NCBI GenBank assembly: GCA_021818865.1
Contig: JAKASX010000004.1
Coordinates: 37,684-101,683, forward strand
Length of the DNA stretch: 64,000 nucleotides
Reading direction: 5' to 3'
Origin: Acidobacteriota bacterium
GTDB taxonomy: Bacteria; Acidobacteriota; Terriglobia; Acidiferrales; UBA7541
Numbering within the stretch: position 1 is the first letter of the stretch; each line of letters opens with the position of its first letter. The notes below the pieces were generated by a model. The model was not told where the DNA came from and searched no databases. It saw nothing but the letters and a program-made list of their open reading frames with translations. Positions 46,603 to 55,546 of this stretch are shown piece by piece. The translations under genes and the position numbers were made by a program.

Positions 46603-47162
46603 CTCCCCGTCGCTGGAATCTTACTCCCGCTCAGCAAGGAGGAGCAAAGGATTCGTCCTTCACGCGGCGAAGCGGGGCGAAACGGAGTAGCTGGGGACTT
46701 CAACGTTCACGCGGCGCCTATGGCTCACCGAAAGGGCACGGCTTTAGCCGTGCCGCCAGCCCAGCCTGTCCGATAAGGATTGCGAGCTCTGCCGGATTCT
46801 CCCCGTCGTTGGAATCTTGCTCCCGCTCAGTAGGGAGGAGCAAAGGATTCGTCCTTCACGCGGCGAAGCGGCGAAACGGAGTAGCTGGGGACTTCAACGT
46901 TCACGCGGCAGCTATGGCTCACCGAAAGGGCACGGCTTTAGCCGTGCCGCCAGCCCAGCCTGTCCGATAAGGATTGCGAGCTCTGCCGGATTCTCCCCAT
47001 CGTTGGAATCTTACTCCCGCTCAGCAAGGAGGAGCAAAGGATTCGTCCTTCACGCGGCGAAGCGGCGAAACGGAGTCGCTGGGGACTTCAACGTTCACGC
47101 GGCAGCTATGGCTCACCGAAAGGGCACGGCTTTAGCCGTGCCGCCAGCCCAGCCTGTCCGAT
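46603..47162. repeat. Three tandem ~195-bp repeats
   Basis: Units at 46603-46798 (196 bp), 46799-46992 (194 bp) and 46993-47162 (shortened at its end) are nearly identical; the 2-bp difference is GGGGCG against GGCG. Each contains the hairpin GGCACGGC-TTTA-GCCGTGCC. The open frames in it are by-products of the repeat. It fills the 643-base gap between trpG and the AsmA gene. Confidence 0.9.
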
Positions 47163-47209
47163 GCGGCTTCAGCCGCTGAGGCTCGCGCTCGGGAGTTGCC
47201 GCCTGTGCG
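47163..47209. repeat. GCGGC-TTCA-GCCGC repeat next to trpG
   Basis: A GCGGC-TTCA-GCCGC hairpin (about 47163-47176) with flanking TGAGGCTCGCGCTCGGGAGTTGCC directly follows the tandem units and matches the second hairpin at 35.5 kb. It ends at the trpG stop. Confidence 0.6.
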
Positions 47210-47773
47210 CTAGAGTGCGAGGAAATTTTGTAGCAAACGGATGCCGACTTCGGTGAGCACCGATTCGGGATGGAACTGCACGCCCTCCACCTTCATCTGC
47301 CGGTGCCGCAGGCCCATGATCGTGCCGTCTTCCGTCTCGGCGGAAATCTCCAGCACGCGCGGCAGGCTCTTGCGCTCGACGATCAGCGAATGGTAGCGCG
47401 TCGCGATGAAATCCTGCGGCAAACCGCGGAAGATCGTTTTCCCGTCGTGATGGATGGCGCTGGTTTTCCCGTGCATCAGCTCTTTCGCGCGAATCACGCG
47501 CCCGCCAAACGCCTCGCCGATCGCCTGATGCCCCAGGCAGACGCCGAGGATCGGGATGCGGCCGGAAAATTCGCGCACCACGGGAATCGTCACGCCCGCG
47601 CGGCGCGGAATGCCGGGACCGGGAGAGATGACGATGCGGTCGGGAGCGAGATCGGCGATTTCGTTGAGCGAAATCTGATCGTTGCGCCGCACTTCCAGTG
47701 TTTCGCCCAACTGGCCGAGGAACTGGGCCAGGTTGTAGGTAAACGAATCGTAGTTGTCGATCAGCAGGATCAT
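47210..47773 (-). CDS. trpG: Anthranilate / aminodeoxychorismate synthase, glutamine amidotransferase subunit
   Basis: 187 residues from ATG 47773, seven bases after the trpE stop; the longer frame overlaps trpE and is rejected. The class I amidotransferase triad is intact: Cys in LGVCLGHQAIGEAFGG, and His/Glu in VQFHPESVLTEVG. It supplies ammonia from glutamine to TrpE for anthranilate, and may serve PabA for folate as well. Confidence 0.93.
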   Translation of the reverse strand: MILLIDNYDSFTYNLAQFLGQLGETLEVRRNDQISLNEIADLAPDRIVISPGPGIPRRAGVTIPVVREFSGRIPILGVCLGHQAIGEAFGGRVIRAKELMHGKTSAIHHDGKTIFRGLPQDFIATRYHSLIVERKSLPRVLEISAETEDGTIMGLRHRQMKVEGVQFHPESVLTEVGIRLLQNFLAL

Positions 47774-47780
47774 CGGCGCG

Positions 47781-49346
47781 CTAGCGTCCCGGGTTCCCGG
47801 CCAGTTCGAGTGCGGCCACCAGCGCCCGGGCCTTGTTGAGTGTTTCGAGGTATTCACGTCGCGGAATCGAATCGGCCACCACGCCGCAACCGGCCTGGAA
47901 ATAGGCCACGCCGTCCTGCAGCACCAGCGTGCGAATGGCGATGCAGGAATCGAGGTTGCCGGAAAAATCCAGATACAGCACCGTGCCCGAATAGACGCCG
48001 CGCCGCGTCGGCTCCAGTTCGTGAATGATTTCCATCGCCCGCACTTTCGGCGCTCCGGTCAGCGTGCCGGCCGGAAAACAGGCCATCAAAGCGTCCAGGC
48101 AATCCACGTCCGGCCGCAGCCGGCTTTTCAGCCGCGAAACCAGGTGCATCACCTGCGAAAACCGCTCGACGAACATCAACTCTTCCACTTTCACGCTGCC
48201 GTATTCGGAAACGCGGCCCAGGTCGTTGCGCCCCAGGTCCACCAGCATGATGTGCTCGGCGCGTTCCTTGGGATCGGCGAGCATCTCGGCTGCCATGCGC
48301 TGATCTTCCGCTTCGTCCCGCCCGCGCCAGCGCGTTCCGGCGATCGGGCGGTAAAAGGCGTCGCGCCCCTGCACCTTCACCAGCATTTCGGGCGAACTGC
48401 CTGCGATCGCCGTGCGGCCAAGCTTGAGGAAGAAAAGATAGGGCGAGGGATTTGCCACCCGCAGCGCGCGGTACACGTCGAAGGGATCGGCGGCCGTGGG
48501 CGCGGCGAATCGCTGGCTGGGCACCACCTGAAAAATATCGCCCGCGCGAATGTAATTCTTCGCCCGGCTCACCGCGCGCAGGAAATCCTCCTTCGCCATG
48601 TTCGAAAATACGCGCGGCGCATGGGTATTCGAACCCGCCTGCACCGCACGATCGGGGCCGTGCTGCAAATCACCGAAATCCACGGGGAAACGGCGGTCGA
48701 GCGAACGAGCGCTGGTCGCGCCCGGTTTCGGCCACGCGCGCAACGGCGCTTCCAGGCGCTTGCGCGTGCTCCGCACCTCCCGCGCCGCTTCGTCGTAGAG
48801 CCTTCGCAGGTTGCGCCCGCTTTCGGTATAAACGTTGCGCACCACCCACACCCGGTGCCGCACGTGATCGAAGACGACCAGTCCCGGATAGAACATCAGC
48901 ACCGCGTCGTCCAGGCCCAGATCCCCCGTTTCGCGCACCGGCACGCGCTCCACCATCCGCACCATCTCGTACCCGAAATATCCAATCGCGCCTCCCACCA
49001 GCGGCGGCAGCTCCGCAATGCGCACTGCCTGGTAGCGCCGCAGCTGTCCGCGCAGCCACGCGACCGGATCTTCGTCCACTCGGCGGACCTTGCCGGCTTC
49101 CTCGATGGTTCCCGCGCCGTTCTTGTAGCGGAAAATCGCCTCCGGATCGAATCCCAAAAACGTGTAGCGCGCGATTTTCTCCGCGCCTTCGACGCTTTCG
49201 AGCAGGCACGCGTAGCGCGCGTGGCGAGCCAGCCGCAGATACGCGCCCACCGGCGTCAGCAGGTCGGCGTGGAACGCCTCGCACACAGGCACCAGATTCC
49301 CCCGCCGCGCCAGGCGGCGAAACGTCTCGAAATCGGGAAGCAGCAT
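47781..49346 (-). CDS. trpE: Anthranilate synthase component I
   Basis: 521 residues from ATG 49346, which directly follows the aroDE stop (TAGATG). The tryptophan feedback site motif LLES is at residues ~48-51. The chorismate-binding half has IRAGDIFQVVPSQRF, AGTRWRG, LVDLGRNDLGRVSEYGSV and FPAGTLTGAPKVRAMEII. It makes anthranilate from chorismate. The gap-free junction with aroDE and the short gap to trpG point to one operon linking the shikimate route to tryptophan. Confidence 0.94.
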   Translation of the reverse strand: MLLPDFETFRRLARRGNLVPVCEAFHADLLTPVGAYLRLARHARYACLLESVEGAEKIARYTFLGFDPEAIFRYKNGAGTIEEAGKVRRVDEDPVAWLRGQLRRYQAVRIAELPPLVGGAIGYFGYEMVRMVERVPVRETGDLGLDDAVLMFYPGLVVFDHVRHRVWVVRNVYTESGRNLRRLYDEAAREVRSTRKRLEAPLRAWPKPGATSARSLDRRFPVDFGDLQHGPDRAVQAGSNTHAPRVFSNMAKEDFLRAVSRAKNYIRAGDIFQVVPSQRFAAPTAADPFDVYRALRVANPSPYLFFLKLGRTAIAGSSPEMLVKVQGRDAFYRPIAGTRWRGRDEAEDQRMAAEMLADPKERAEHIMLVDLGRNDLGRVSEYGSVKVEELMFVERFSQVMHLVSRLKSRLRPDVDCLDALMACFPAGTLTGAPKVRAMEIIHELEPTRRGVYSGTVLYLDFSGNLDSCIAIRTLVLQDGVAYFQAGCGVVADSIPRREYLETLNKARALVAALELAGNPGR

Positions 49347-50879
49347 CTACCCCTCGGTTTCCGCCCGGCGCAGCGCTTCGAGCGCGGCCCGGCGCATTCG
49401 CCCCGCCGGCGCCTGCTTCCTCGTCCACAATTCCCATTGCGCCACGCCTTGCGCCACTAGCATTTCCAGTCCGGAAATCGTTTCTAGTCCGTGGCTCGCC
49501 GCCTGCCGAAGCAGCGGTGTTTCGAGCGGACGGTAGACCATATCGAAAACCACCGGCGCCCGCAATTCCGCGCCCGCCAGCGGCGAAGAGCGGTCGGGCA
49601 ACATTCCGGCCGGTGTCGCGTTGACGATCAGGTCGAACGATCGCCGCCGCAACTCGGACCGTGCGATCGTCTGTGCGCCAACGGCGCGAGCCAGTTCGGC
49701 CGCCTGTTCGGTTCGCCGCGCGCAGATCACGACGCGCGAACCCTCATCCGTCAGCGCAAACGCCGCCGCTCGCGCCGCGCCGCCCGCGCCCAAAATGAGC
49801 GCGCGGCAGCCGCGCAGCTGCACCTTGGGCCGCAACGCCGCCAGCACGCCCGCGTAGTCCGTATTGTAGCCGTAGAGTTTCCCTCGCCGGACCACCACCG
49901 TATTCACCGCGCCCAGCCGGTGCGCCAGCGCGTCGCATCCGGCCAGATGAGCCACGATCGTTTGCTTGTAGGGAATCGTTACGCTGAATCCGCGAATGTC
50001 CAGCGGGCCGATCGCTCCCAGAAAATCCTCCAGCCGCTCCGCGGGGAAGGGAAGATAAACGCCGGGAAAACCTTGCGCGGCGAATGCGGCGTTGTGCATC
50101 GCCGGCGAGATCGAATGGCCCGCCTTGTTCCCGACGATCCCGTAAACGCGCGTGCGCGGCGTGATCCGGTCCGCGCGATATTCGCGAATCGCCGTTTCGA
50201 GCGACGGCTGGCCCGGCGCGGTGTGCGCGCTTTCAGCGGCGTAGGTAAACAGGCTGCCGCGGCTCGGCGCGAGCACCCGCGCGGCCAGCGTGTGTCTGCC
50301 CATCGGCACCAAAACCATTCCTTTGGCACGGCTTCGCCGCTCCGCAAGCCGAATCAGGTGCACGGCGTCGCGAAGCCCGCGGCATTCGACGGCAAGTTTC
50401 CAGATGGTTCCGGGAACTGGGCGAAATCTGCGCAGCAGCACCTGTGGATCCTCCCACGTTGCGCCGAAGCGGTGCAGGGAAATGATTGCTCCGGCGCGGC
50501 GCGGAGCGATAGGCTCGAATTTGCCGGCCGCTTCCACGCTCTCGATTTCCAGGTCGTACCACCGGCACCCGGCTTCCGCCGCCGCTTCCAGCACGTTGCG
50601 TTGTTCGGCGAGCCCGCCGGGAAATCTTCCTCCCGCCGCGCGCCGCCGACAGGTAGCGATCAGTTCGGCCGCGGGCTTGTGGCGCGCCAGCCACGCGAAC
50701 AGCCGCCGCCGCTCGGCGCCGTTTCGCAGCCAATCGAGCCGAAGCTCCGCCGTCCGCGTGAACCGCAGCGCGTGGCGCAGCTGCGCCGCCATTTCCGTCG
50801 CGCTTGGCGCCGCGACGACGGCGCACAGAGGATCGAATTTCGTTTTCGGGTTCACCGCTCCTGCCGTGAAAACTCCCAT
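49347..50879 (-). CDS. aroDE: Bifunctional 3-dehydroquinate dehydratase / shikimate dehydrogenase
   Basis: 510 residues from ATG 50879. Residues ~20-235 are a type I dehydroquinase with IISLHRFGAT and the Schiff-base Lys in IWKLAVECRG. Residues ~245-510 are shikimate dehydrogenase: VYGIVGNKAGHSISPAMHNA, the catalytic Lys in VTIPYKQTIV, NTDYAGV, the NADP loop LILGAGGAARAAAFAL and VNATPAGM. The fusion carries out two successive shikimate steps, as in plants and some bacteria. Longer starts upstream lie in a repeat and are unlikely. Confidence 0.92.
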   Translation of the reverse strand: MGVFTAGAVNPKTKFDPLCAVVAAPSATEMAAQLRHALRFTRTAELRLDWLRNGAERRRLFAWLARHKPAAELIATCRRRAAGGRFPGGLAEQRNVLEAAAEAGCRWYDLEIESVEAAGKFEPIAPRRAGAIISLHRFGATWEDPQVLLRRFRPVPGTIWKLAVECRGLRDAVHLIRLAERRSRAKGMVLVPMGRHTLAARVLAPSRGSLFTYAAESAHTAPGQPSLETAIREYRADRITPRTRVYGIVGNKAGHSISPAMHNAAFAAQGFPGVYLPFPAERLEDFLGAIGPLDIRGFSVTIPYKQTIVAHLAGCDALAHRLGAVNTVVVRRGKLYGYNTDYAGVLAALRPKVQLRGCRALILGAGGAARAAAFALTDEGSRVVICARRTEQAAELARAVGAQTIARSELRRRSFDLIVNATPAGMLPDRSSPLAGAELRAPVVFDMVYRPLETPLLRQAASHGLETISGLEMLVAQGVAQWELWTRKQAPAGRMRRAALEALRRAETEG

Positions 50880-50895
50880 GCTAACAGGATTGGTA

Positions 50896-50922
50896 CCCAC
50901 GACACGATTTTTGTGTCGTGGG
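50896..50922. repeat. Dispersed CCACGACACG hairpin repeat (copy 2)
   Basis: CCCACGACAC (50896-50905), spacer GATTTTT, GTGTCGTGGG (50913-50922) form a perfect 10-bp stem just upstream of aroDE. It is a second copy of the element at 40.5 kb. Confidence 0.55.
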
Positions 50923-51184
50923 CACTTGGGCGACGGCGGTGAACTTGCGCAGGGATGTCGCACAGCCTGGCACCGCTCGAACGAGGGCTCTTCGGCGAAT
51001 GCGGCGAAGCACCGCGGCACGTGACCGGGGATGCCAACGGCAGGGCAGAAGGAACGTGCTATTCAGGCCAAGGGATTTTCCCCCGTCACTGCCCTCGCGG
51101 GGGTATCATGCCGATGGGCATGCGCCGTCGAAAAAATGAACGGGCTAAACCTCTGCTACACGCCGGCGAGTGCGGCACTGGGGG
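50923..51184. other. Intergenic region upstream of the unknown gene at 51185
   Basis: About 260 bases. Short open frames overlap here in several frames, but none has a family feature or a clear ribosome-binding site. No promoter stands out. Confidence 0.35.
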
Positions 51185-52225
51185 ATGGAGCGACGTATGC
51201 TTCCCGTGAACGCGCCACAGTCCACAAACCCGCGCCGCGGCCGCCAGGGCGGTACCTTGGGAGAGGTCGGCTCGCGCGCTCACCTTCTGCGGTCGCTTGG
51301 TCGATGCGTCGTTGCTCAACCTAGGCCACAGTGGGCAGCCGCGCTAGCCTTGGCAGCAGTGCTGATACCAAGAACGCCCGGCGTTCCAAGGCACGGCATC
51401 CGCTGGCCGGCACCAGCGTACGTAGCGGACTGGAATCTGAAGCCGGGCCTTCGCGCCAATTACGAGACTAGCTGCCAACCGGGCGTACCCTGTGAAGTAG
51501 ACCTCGCGATCCTGAGTGAGCGAGAGGTCAGAGGTCATCGCCTTTACGAGCTGAGGATAAGCTCTCGACTGGTGGGCTCCCCGAATGACTTCGTGAACGA
51601 TGCCAAATTCACCATACAGGGCAAAAGCCTCGTCTTCTTCGGGGAGACGGTGGAGGTGTCCGGCCACCCACCCATGGAACTGCCGCCTCTCTGGGCATTC
51701 ACATGGACGCGAGGGGAAGCTGCCATGCTTTCCGGCTACGCGACGCCCTACGCATGGGGAGCCTTCGCGGTTCAAGCACCGTCCAGTTGCTTTGGATGGG
51801 GCCGAATGTATAACCCGTGCTTTTTCTCAACGCTAAGCTCGCAACCCCCCGGTATCCCGAGGGCAGACGCGCTCTCTGAGGAGGCGGTGAGGACGCCTGC
51901 AGGCACCTTCCAATGCCGCCGTTGGCACTTCAATGGGGGGCCGGCTGCCGACGTATGGATCGCGAAAGGGGCCGGCCCGTTCGGAATAGTCAAGGCCACG
52001 GCAAGGGGATGGCCCCAAGGCCGCACCCTTACCCTGACCCTGACGCGGATCCAAGAAGGCGCACCCCTCGCATCCAGCGGGTTTCCATCACCACCGCGCC
52101 CCGACGAACTCTGGACATGGATCTGGCAACAGAGGGACATCCTAACCAACCTTTGCTTGCCCCAGCTCGGCCTGGCGGGACCGAAGCCCCCCGCCCATGA
52201 TTACGAAAAACATGGGGCACGCTGA
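51185..52225 (+). CDS. Exported protein of unknown function
   Basis: About 346 residues if ATG 51185 is the start; GTG 51170 is also open, and the true start is uncertain. A hydrophobic segment (QWAAALALAAVLIP) near residue 55 may be a signal or anchor. The mature part is soluble, with CQPGVPCEVDLAILSE, RTPAGTFQCRRWHFNGGPAADVWIA and GPFGIVKATARGW, which reads like secreted beta-rich proteins annotated only as hypothetical. The codon pattern is less GC-biased at third positions than in its neighbours, so a recent origin is possible. No family is assigned. Confidence 0.55.
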   Translation: MERRMLPVNAPQSTNPRRGRQGGTLGEVGSRAHLLRSLGRCVVAQPRPQWAAALALAAVLIPRTPGVPRHGIRWPAPAYVADWNLKPGLRANYETSCQPGVPCEVDLAILSEREVRGHRLYELRISSRLVGSPNDFVNDAKFTIQGKSLVFFGETVEVSGHPPMELPPLWAFTWTRGEAAMLSGYATPYAWGAFAVQAPSSCFGWGRMYNPCFFSTLSSQPPGIPRADALSEEAVRTPAGTFQCRRWHFNGGPAADVWIAKGAGPFGIVKATARGWPQGRTLTLTLTRIQEGAPLASSGFPSPPRPDELWTWIWQQRDILTNLCLPQLGLAGPKPPAHDYEKHGAR

Positions 52226-52657
52226 CGGGACAAGGTGGGGCGGGAGGCCCTCGGCGGCTGACGCATGCTTCAAACCGGGCGTTTCTCGATAGGAACGAGG
52301 GTGTTGTCAAGGCGCAGCTGATCGTGCCGGCGCTGACAAGCACAGCTCGGCTGGCCGGAGAGGTTGAGGACCGAAGCTCCGGAACGGTCACGGCGAATCA
52401 CTTCCCGGCGGAATCGTTCCACCAGCCATCGATACGGTCGAAACAGCGATCCCGCCTTACGTAGAACCACCCCTCGCGCTCGCAATCGCATCGCGCGAAA
52501 ATGCCGTCGCGTGCAGAAAACAAGTGGCCCTCTACCCGCACAGAGTAGGAAGCATCACATGCCGAGCCTTGCATCGAGAGAAAAGCGCTTCGTCCGCCCC
52601 AGGAGAACCGCAACTCCGAATTCAGGCCTCGCCACCCTCCAAAAGGAGGCCCAAAAA
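52226..52657. other. Intergenic region, unclear content
   Basis: About 430 bases. On the minus strand, overlapping frames show weak HNH-like fragments (REVIRRDR, LDNTLVPI) but lack the paired cysteines and histidines. On the + strand there is only an Arg-rich extension of the next gene. No firm gene. Confidence 0.35.
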
Positions 52658-52945
52658 ATGACACCCTGCAAAAATTATCTCGCTGAAACAAAACCACCTA
52701 CCGGATTTTTTGCTCGACATGCTGTGTCACCCTCCACAGGCGGAAACATTCCTCCAACGAATGTCCGCTATTGGCCAAGCGGGTGGTATTTCGTGCTGAC
52801 GGGCCGCGGCGGCAAAACCATTGCCTCGGGAAGCTTTGGCAACCGCAGCGCAGCGCTCGCCGCGCGCCGCAGCAACGAATTCGGCCGCGAAAGTGTAAAC
52901 GAACACGCCGACGGTACTATTGACCGCGCGTTTATCCACGCTTAG
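52658..52945 (+). CDS. Small protein of unknown function
   Basis: 95 residues. ATG 52658 has AAGGAGG about nine bases upstream, far better than any start in the Arg-rich frame before it. The middle (NVRYWPSGWYFVLTGRGGKTIASGSFGNRSAALAAR) reads like a small basic beta-fold with an aromatic core; no membrane helix or signal. Unrecognised. It is eight bases before the next open frame and may be co-transcribed with it. Confidence 0.5.
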   Translation: MTPCKNYLAETKPPTGFFARHAVSPSTGGNIPPTNVRYWPSGWYFVLTGRGGKTIASGSFGNRSAALAARRSNEFGRESVNEHADGTIDRAFIHA

Positions 52946-53049
52946 CTTCGCGCATGGGAGCGAATTCAGCGGTGAAAACGAGTGTTTCCAAACGGAACGA
53001 AATTTTGGGGGTAACAGACGCGGAGAGAACGGATGCTCGGCGCGTTGCA

Positions 53050-53937
53050 ATGCGGTTCGGCCACGTTTCGGCCACTCTCGCCGCATGCGCCATACTTGTG
53101 AGCGCAGTCTTTGCGACGCTTTTCGCCGCGCCGCGCGGCGCATCGAGACCCTTGCTCGATCTGCCGACCGTCACGCAAATCTACTGCTCGGGCATCGTGA
53201 CGAAGCGGCCGCCTCGCATGGCCGGCTACGTGGTTTCCGGCCCCGGTTCAACCTACCGGCTAGAATTTTCCCAAGGCGATTCCGTTTACGTTCACGCCGA
53301 AGGAACGGCCCACGTGAAACCCGGCGAGGAATTTTTAGTGGTGCGCGCGGTCAAGGACCCGACTGAAATTTCATGGTTTCATGGCGAAAATCGTCTGCGC
53401 AACCGAATGGGGCGTTTGTGGGAGGATATCGGGCGCGTGCGCGTGGTCGAGGCGAATCCAAAAATCGCACTGGCTCGCGTCGTCTTTTCCTGCGCGCCGA
53501 TGCAGCGTGGCGACCGCTTGACGCCGCTTGTGCCGCGTCCCTTTCCTTCGCTTGCGTCAGTGGACAAATGCCGCCGCGTTGGCCGCAGGGATCCGGTGCG
53601 CGGGGTTGTGGTCGAAGCGAAGGGCTTCCGGCAGGAAATCGGCGCGGGGGAAACGCTCTATGTGGATGCGGGGTCGCAGCAGGGCGCAAAGTCGGGCTCG
53701 CGCGTTTTGTTCTTTCGCCAAGCAGGGGCCGGCCATGCCGCCATCTACCAGATGCCGGAAACGGCCCGCGGAATTCAAGGTTTCGGCCGTTCTCCCGTCC
53801 GCTATCCCGGCCGCGATCTGCCGCCTGAGCGCCTGGGGGAAGGCGTCATCCTGCGCGTTTCGCCCACCGCTTCCACTGTTCTCGTCACCTCCAGTCGCCG
53901 GGAAATCGAATTGGGCGATTCGGCCGTAATCGAATAG
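53050..53937 (+). CDS. Exported or anchored protein of unknown function
   Basis: 295 residues from ATG 53050; ATG 52954 would add 32 polar residues. The N-terminus is a membrane segment (SATLAACAILVSAVFATLFA). The rest is soluble and beta-rich, with two similar stretches: one around GYVVSGPGSTYRLEFSQGDSVYV and GEEFLVVRAVK, another around RGVVVEAKGFRQEIGAGETLYV and GSRVLFFRQ. This suggests two copies of a small barrel domain of the kind found in some envelope and flagellar-associated proteins. No family is named with confidence. It lies upstream of the glycosyltransferase gene. Confidence 0.55.
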   Translation: MRFGHVSATLAACAILVSAVFATLFAAPRGASRPLLDLPTVTQIYCSGIVTKRPPRMAGYVVSGPGSTYRLEFSQGDSVYVHAEGTAHVKPGEEFLVVRAVKDPTEISWFHGENRLRNRMGRLWEDIGRVRVVEANPKIALARVVFSCAPMQRGDRLTPLVPRPFPSLASVDKCRRVGRRDPVRGVVVEAKGFRQEIGAGETLYVDAGSQQGAKSGSRVLFFRQAGAGHAAIYQMPETARGIQGFGRSPVRYPGRDLPPERLGEGVILRVSPTASTVLVTSSRREIELGDSAVIE

Positions 53938-54065
53938 CCTTTCGTATTCGCCCCGCGCGCACTAGCTTCCGTGACTTGTGAATCCCGGCTGTCGCACGCA
54001 AATTGCCGCCCGGGTGCCGCGAACGTCGGCGCCAATGCCGAATTCGGCCCGACGCCCGTGAAGCG

Positions 54066-55496
54066 ATGAAACCTTTTTGGGCACGGGAGCAACCAACCCT
54101 GTATAGGTTGATTGACCCCGTGTCCACAAGCAGTCCGGAGCTGGCGACAGAAGTACCCAAACAGGGCGAAGACCTGGTGTTCGCGGAAAAACCGTTTCGC
54201 GATCCCTGGTATTGGCTGATGTACGGCGGCATTCTGCTCGGCCTGGTGCTGCTCGTCCACGCCGATCTGCACGGCTTTCTGCTTTCTCCCATCGCCAACG
54301 CCGCCGAAGAGCATCATTGGGTGCGGTTTTGGGTTCGCCCCAGCATGCTCTGGGTGAGCATGGGCATCTTGCTGCTCATCTTCCGCACCTTCCTGTGGAT
54401 GCGCTACCGCCCGTTTCCCGCCGCGGCCATGGAAACCGCTCCATCGCTCACCGTGATCATTCCGGCTTATAACGAAGGGCCGATGGTGCGGAACTCGATC
54501 GAATCGGCGGTACGCGCCCGCTATCCCCACGACCGGCTGGAAATCTTCGTCGTGGACGACGGCAGCCGCGACGACACCTGGACCTACATCGAGCAGACCG
54601 CGCACGAGTGGCCGGATCTGGTCCGTGCCGTTCGTTTTCCCAAAAATCAGGGCAAACGCGCTGCGCTCGCCGCCGGTTTCAAGGCGGCGCGCGGTGAAAT
54701 CGTCGTGACGATGGATTCCGATAGCGTGCTCGCTCCGGGCGCCCTTTTGGCCATTGCCGGGCCGTTCCGCGATCCCAAGGTCGGCGCCGTGGCCGGCAAA
54801 GTGGCCGCGTACAACCGGCGCGAAGGTCTCCTGCCGCGCATGCTGCACGTGCGCTATATCCTCTCGTTCGATGTCCTCCGCGCCGTCGAATCTTCATACG
54901 GCACCGTGTATTGCTGCCCCGGCGCGCTCACTGCGTACCGCACCAGCGTCGTCCGCGAGGTCCTCGGCGAATGGATTCGGCAGACGTTTCTCGGCGCCCA
55001 ATGCACGTTCGGCGAGGACCGCGCGCTCACGAACTGGATCCTTTCGCGCGGCCATTCCACCGTCTATCAGCGCACGGCCGTGGTCGCCACGCTGGTGCCA
55101 ACCACCTACAAGAAGCTGTGCAAGATGTTCCTCCGCTGGAATCGCAGCTACGTGCGCGAGGAATTGCGCTTTTTGAAGATTGTGTGGAAGCGGCCGCCGC
55201 TTTACGCCGCCGTCGCGCTTTGGGACCGCCTGGTGACGAACCTCCACTATCCGATCAACTACGGCACGCTGGCGCTGCTGGCCGTGCTGACATGGGAGCA
55301 TCCGGTGACGCTGCTGCGCTTCGGCTTAGCCGTTGCGGTGGTTTCGTTTTTCTATTCGCTCTATTTCCTGCGCAGCGAGCGTTCCTTCGATTTCCTCTAC
55401 GGCATTCTCTTCTCGTATTTCGACGTGCTGCTGCTCTCGTGGATTTTCCCCTACGCCGTGGTGACGGTTCGCGCGCGTTCCTGGCTCACGCGGTAA
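54066..55496 (+). CDS. Membrane glycosyltransferase family 2 (processive, HAS/NodC-like)
   Basis: 476 residues from ATG 54066. Two N-terminal membrane segments (WLMYGGILLGLVLLVHADL and LWVSMGILLLIFRTFLW) precede the GT2 catalytic domain: VIIPAYNEGPMVRNSIES, VVDDGSRDDTW, the metal-binding DSD in TMDSDSVLAPG, FGEDRALTNW, and MFLRWNRSY in the Q/RxxRW position. Further hydrophobic segments follow. This layout matches processive synthases such as hyaluronan, chitin-oligosaccharide or poly-N-acetylglucosamine synthases. The product is not clear. No polysaccharide export genes are adjacent. Confidence 0.85.
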   Translation: MKPFWAREQPTLYRLIDPVSTSSPELATEVPKQGEDLVFAEKPFRDPWYWLMYGGILLGLVLLVHADLHGFLLSPIANAAEEHHWVRFWVRPSMLWVSMGILLLIFRTFLWMRYRPFPAAAMETAPSLTVIIPAYNEGPMVRNSIESAVRARYPHDRLEIFVVDDGSRDDTWTYIEQTAHEWPDLVRAVRFPKNQGKRAALAAGFKAARGEIVVTMDSDSVLAPGALLAIAGPFRDPKVGAVAGKVAAYNRREGLLPRMLHVRYILSFDVLRAVESSYGTVYCCPGALTAYRTSVVREVLGEWIRQTFLGAQCTFGEDRALTNWILSRGHSTVYQRTAVVATLVPTTYKKLCKMFLRWNRSYVREELRFLKIVWKRPPLYAAVALWDRLVTNLHYPINYGTLALLAVLTWEHPVTLLRFGLAVAVVSFFYSLYFLRSERSFDFLYGILFSYFDVLLLSWIFPYAVVTVRARSWLTR

Positions 55497-55546
55497 CCCG
55501 GGGAGCGCTCACCGAGCGCCGTGCGGGTGGTAATCTTCAGGAAAAT

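Noticed and set aside
46817..47179. A 120-codon open frame across the tandem repeats
   Set aside because: Its sequence simply repeats with the ~195-bp units, has no ribosome-binding site and no fold-like pattern. It is a by-product of the repeat.
52226..52657. Possible decayed HNH endonuclease on the minus strand
   Set aside because: Fragments such as REVIRRDR and LDNTLVPI recall HNH proteins, but they fall in different frames and the Cys and His ligands are missing. Too weak to call a pseudogene.
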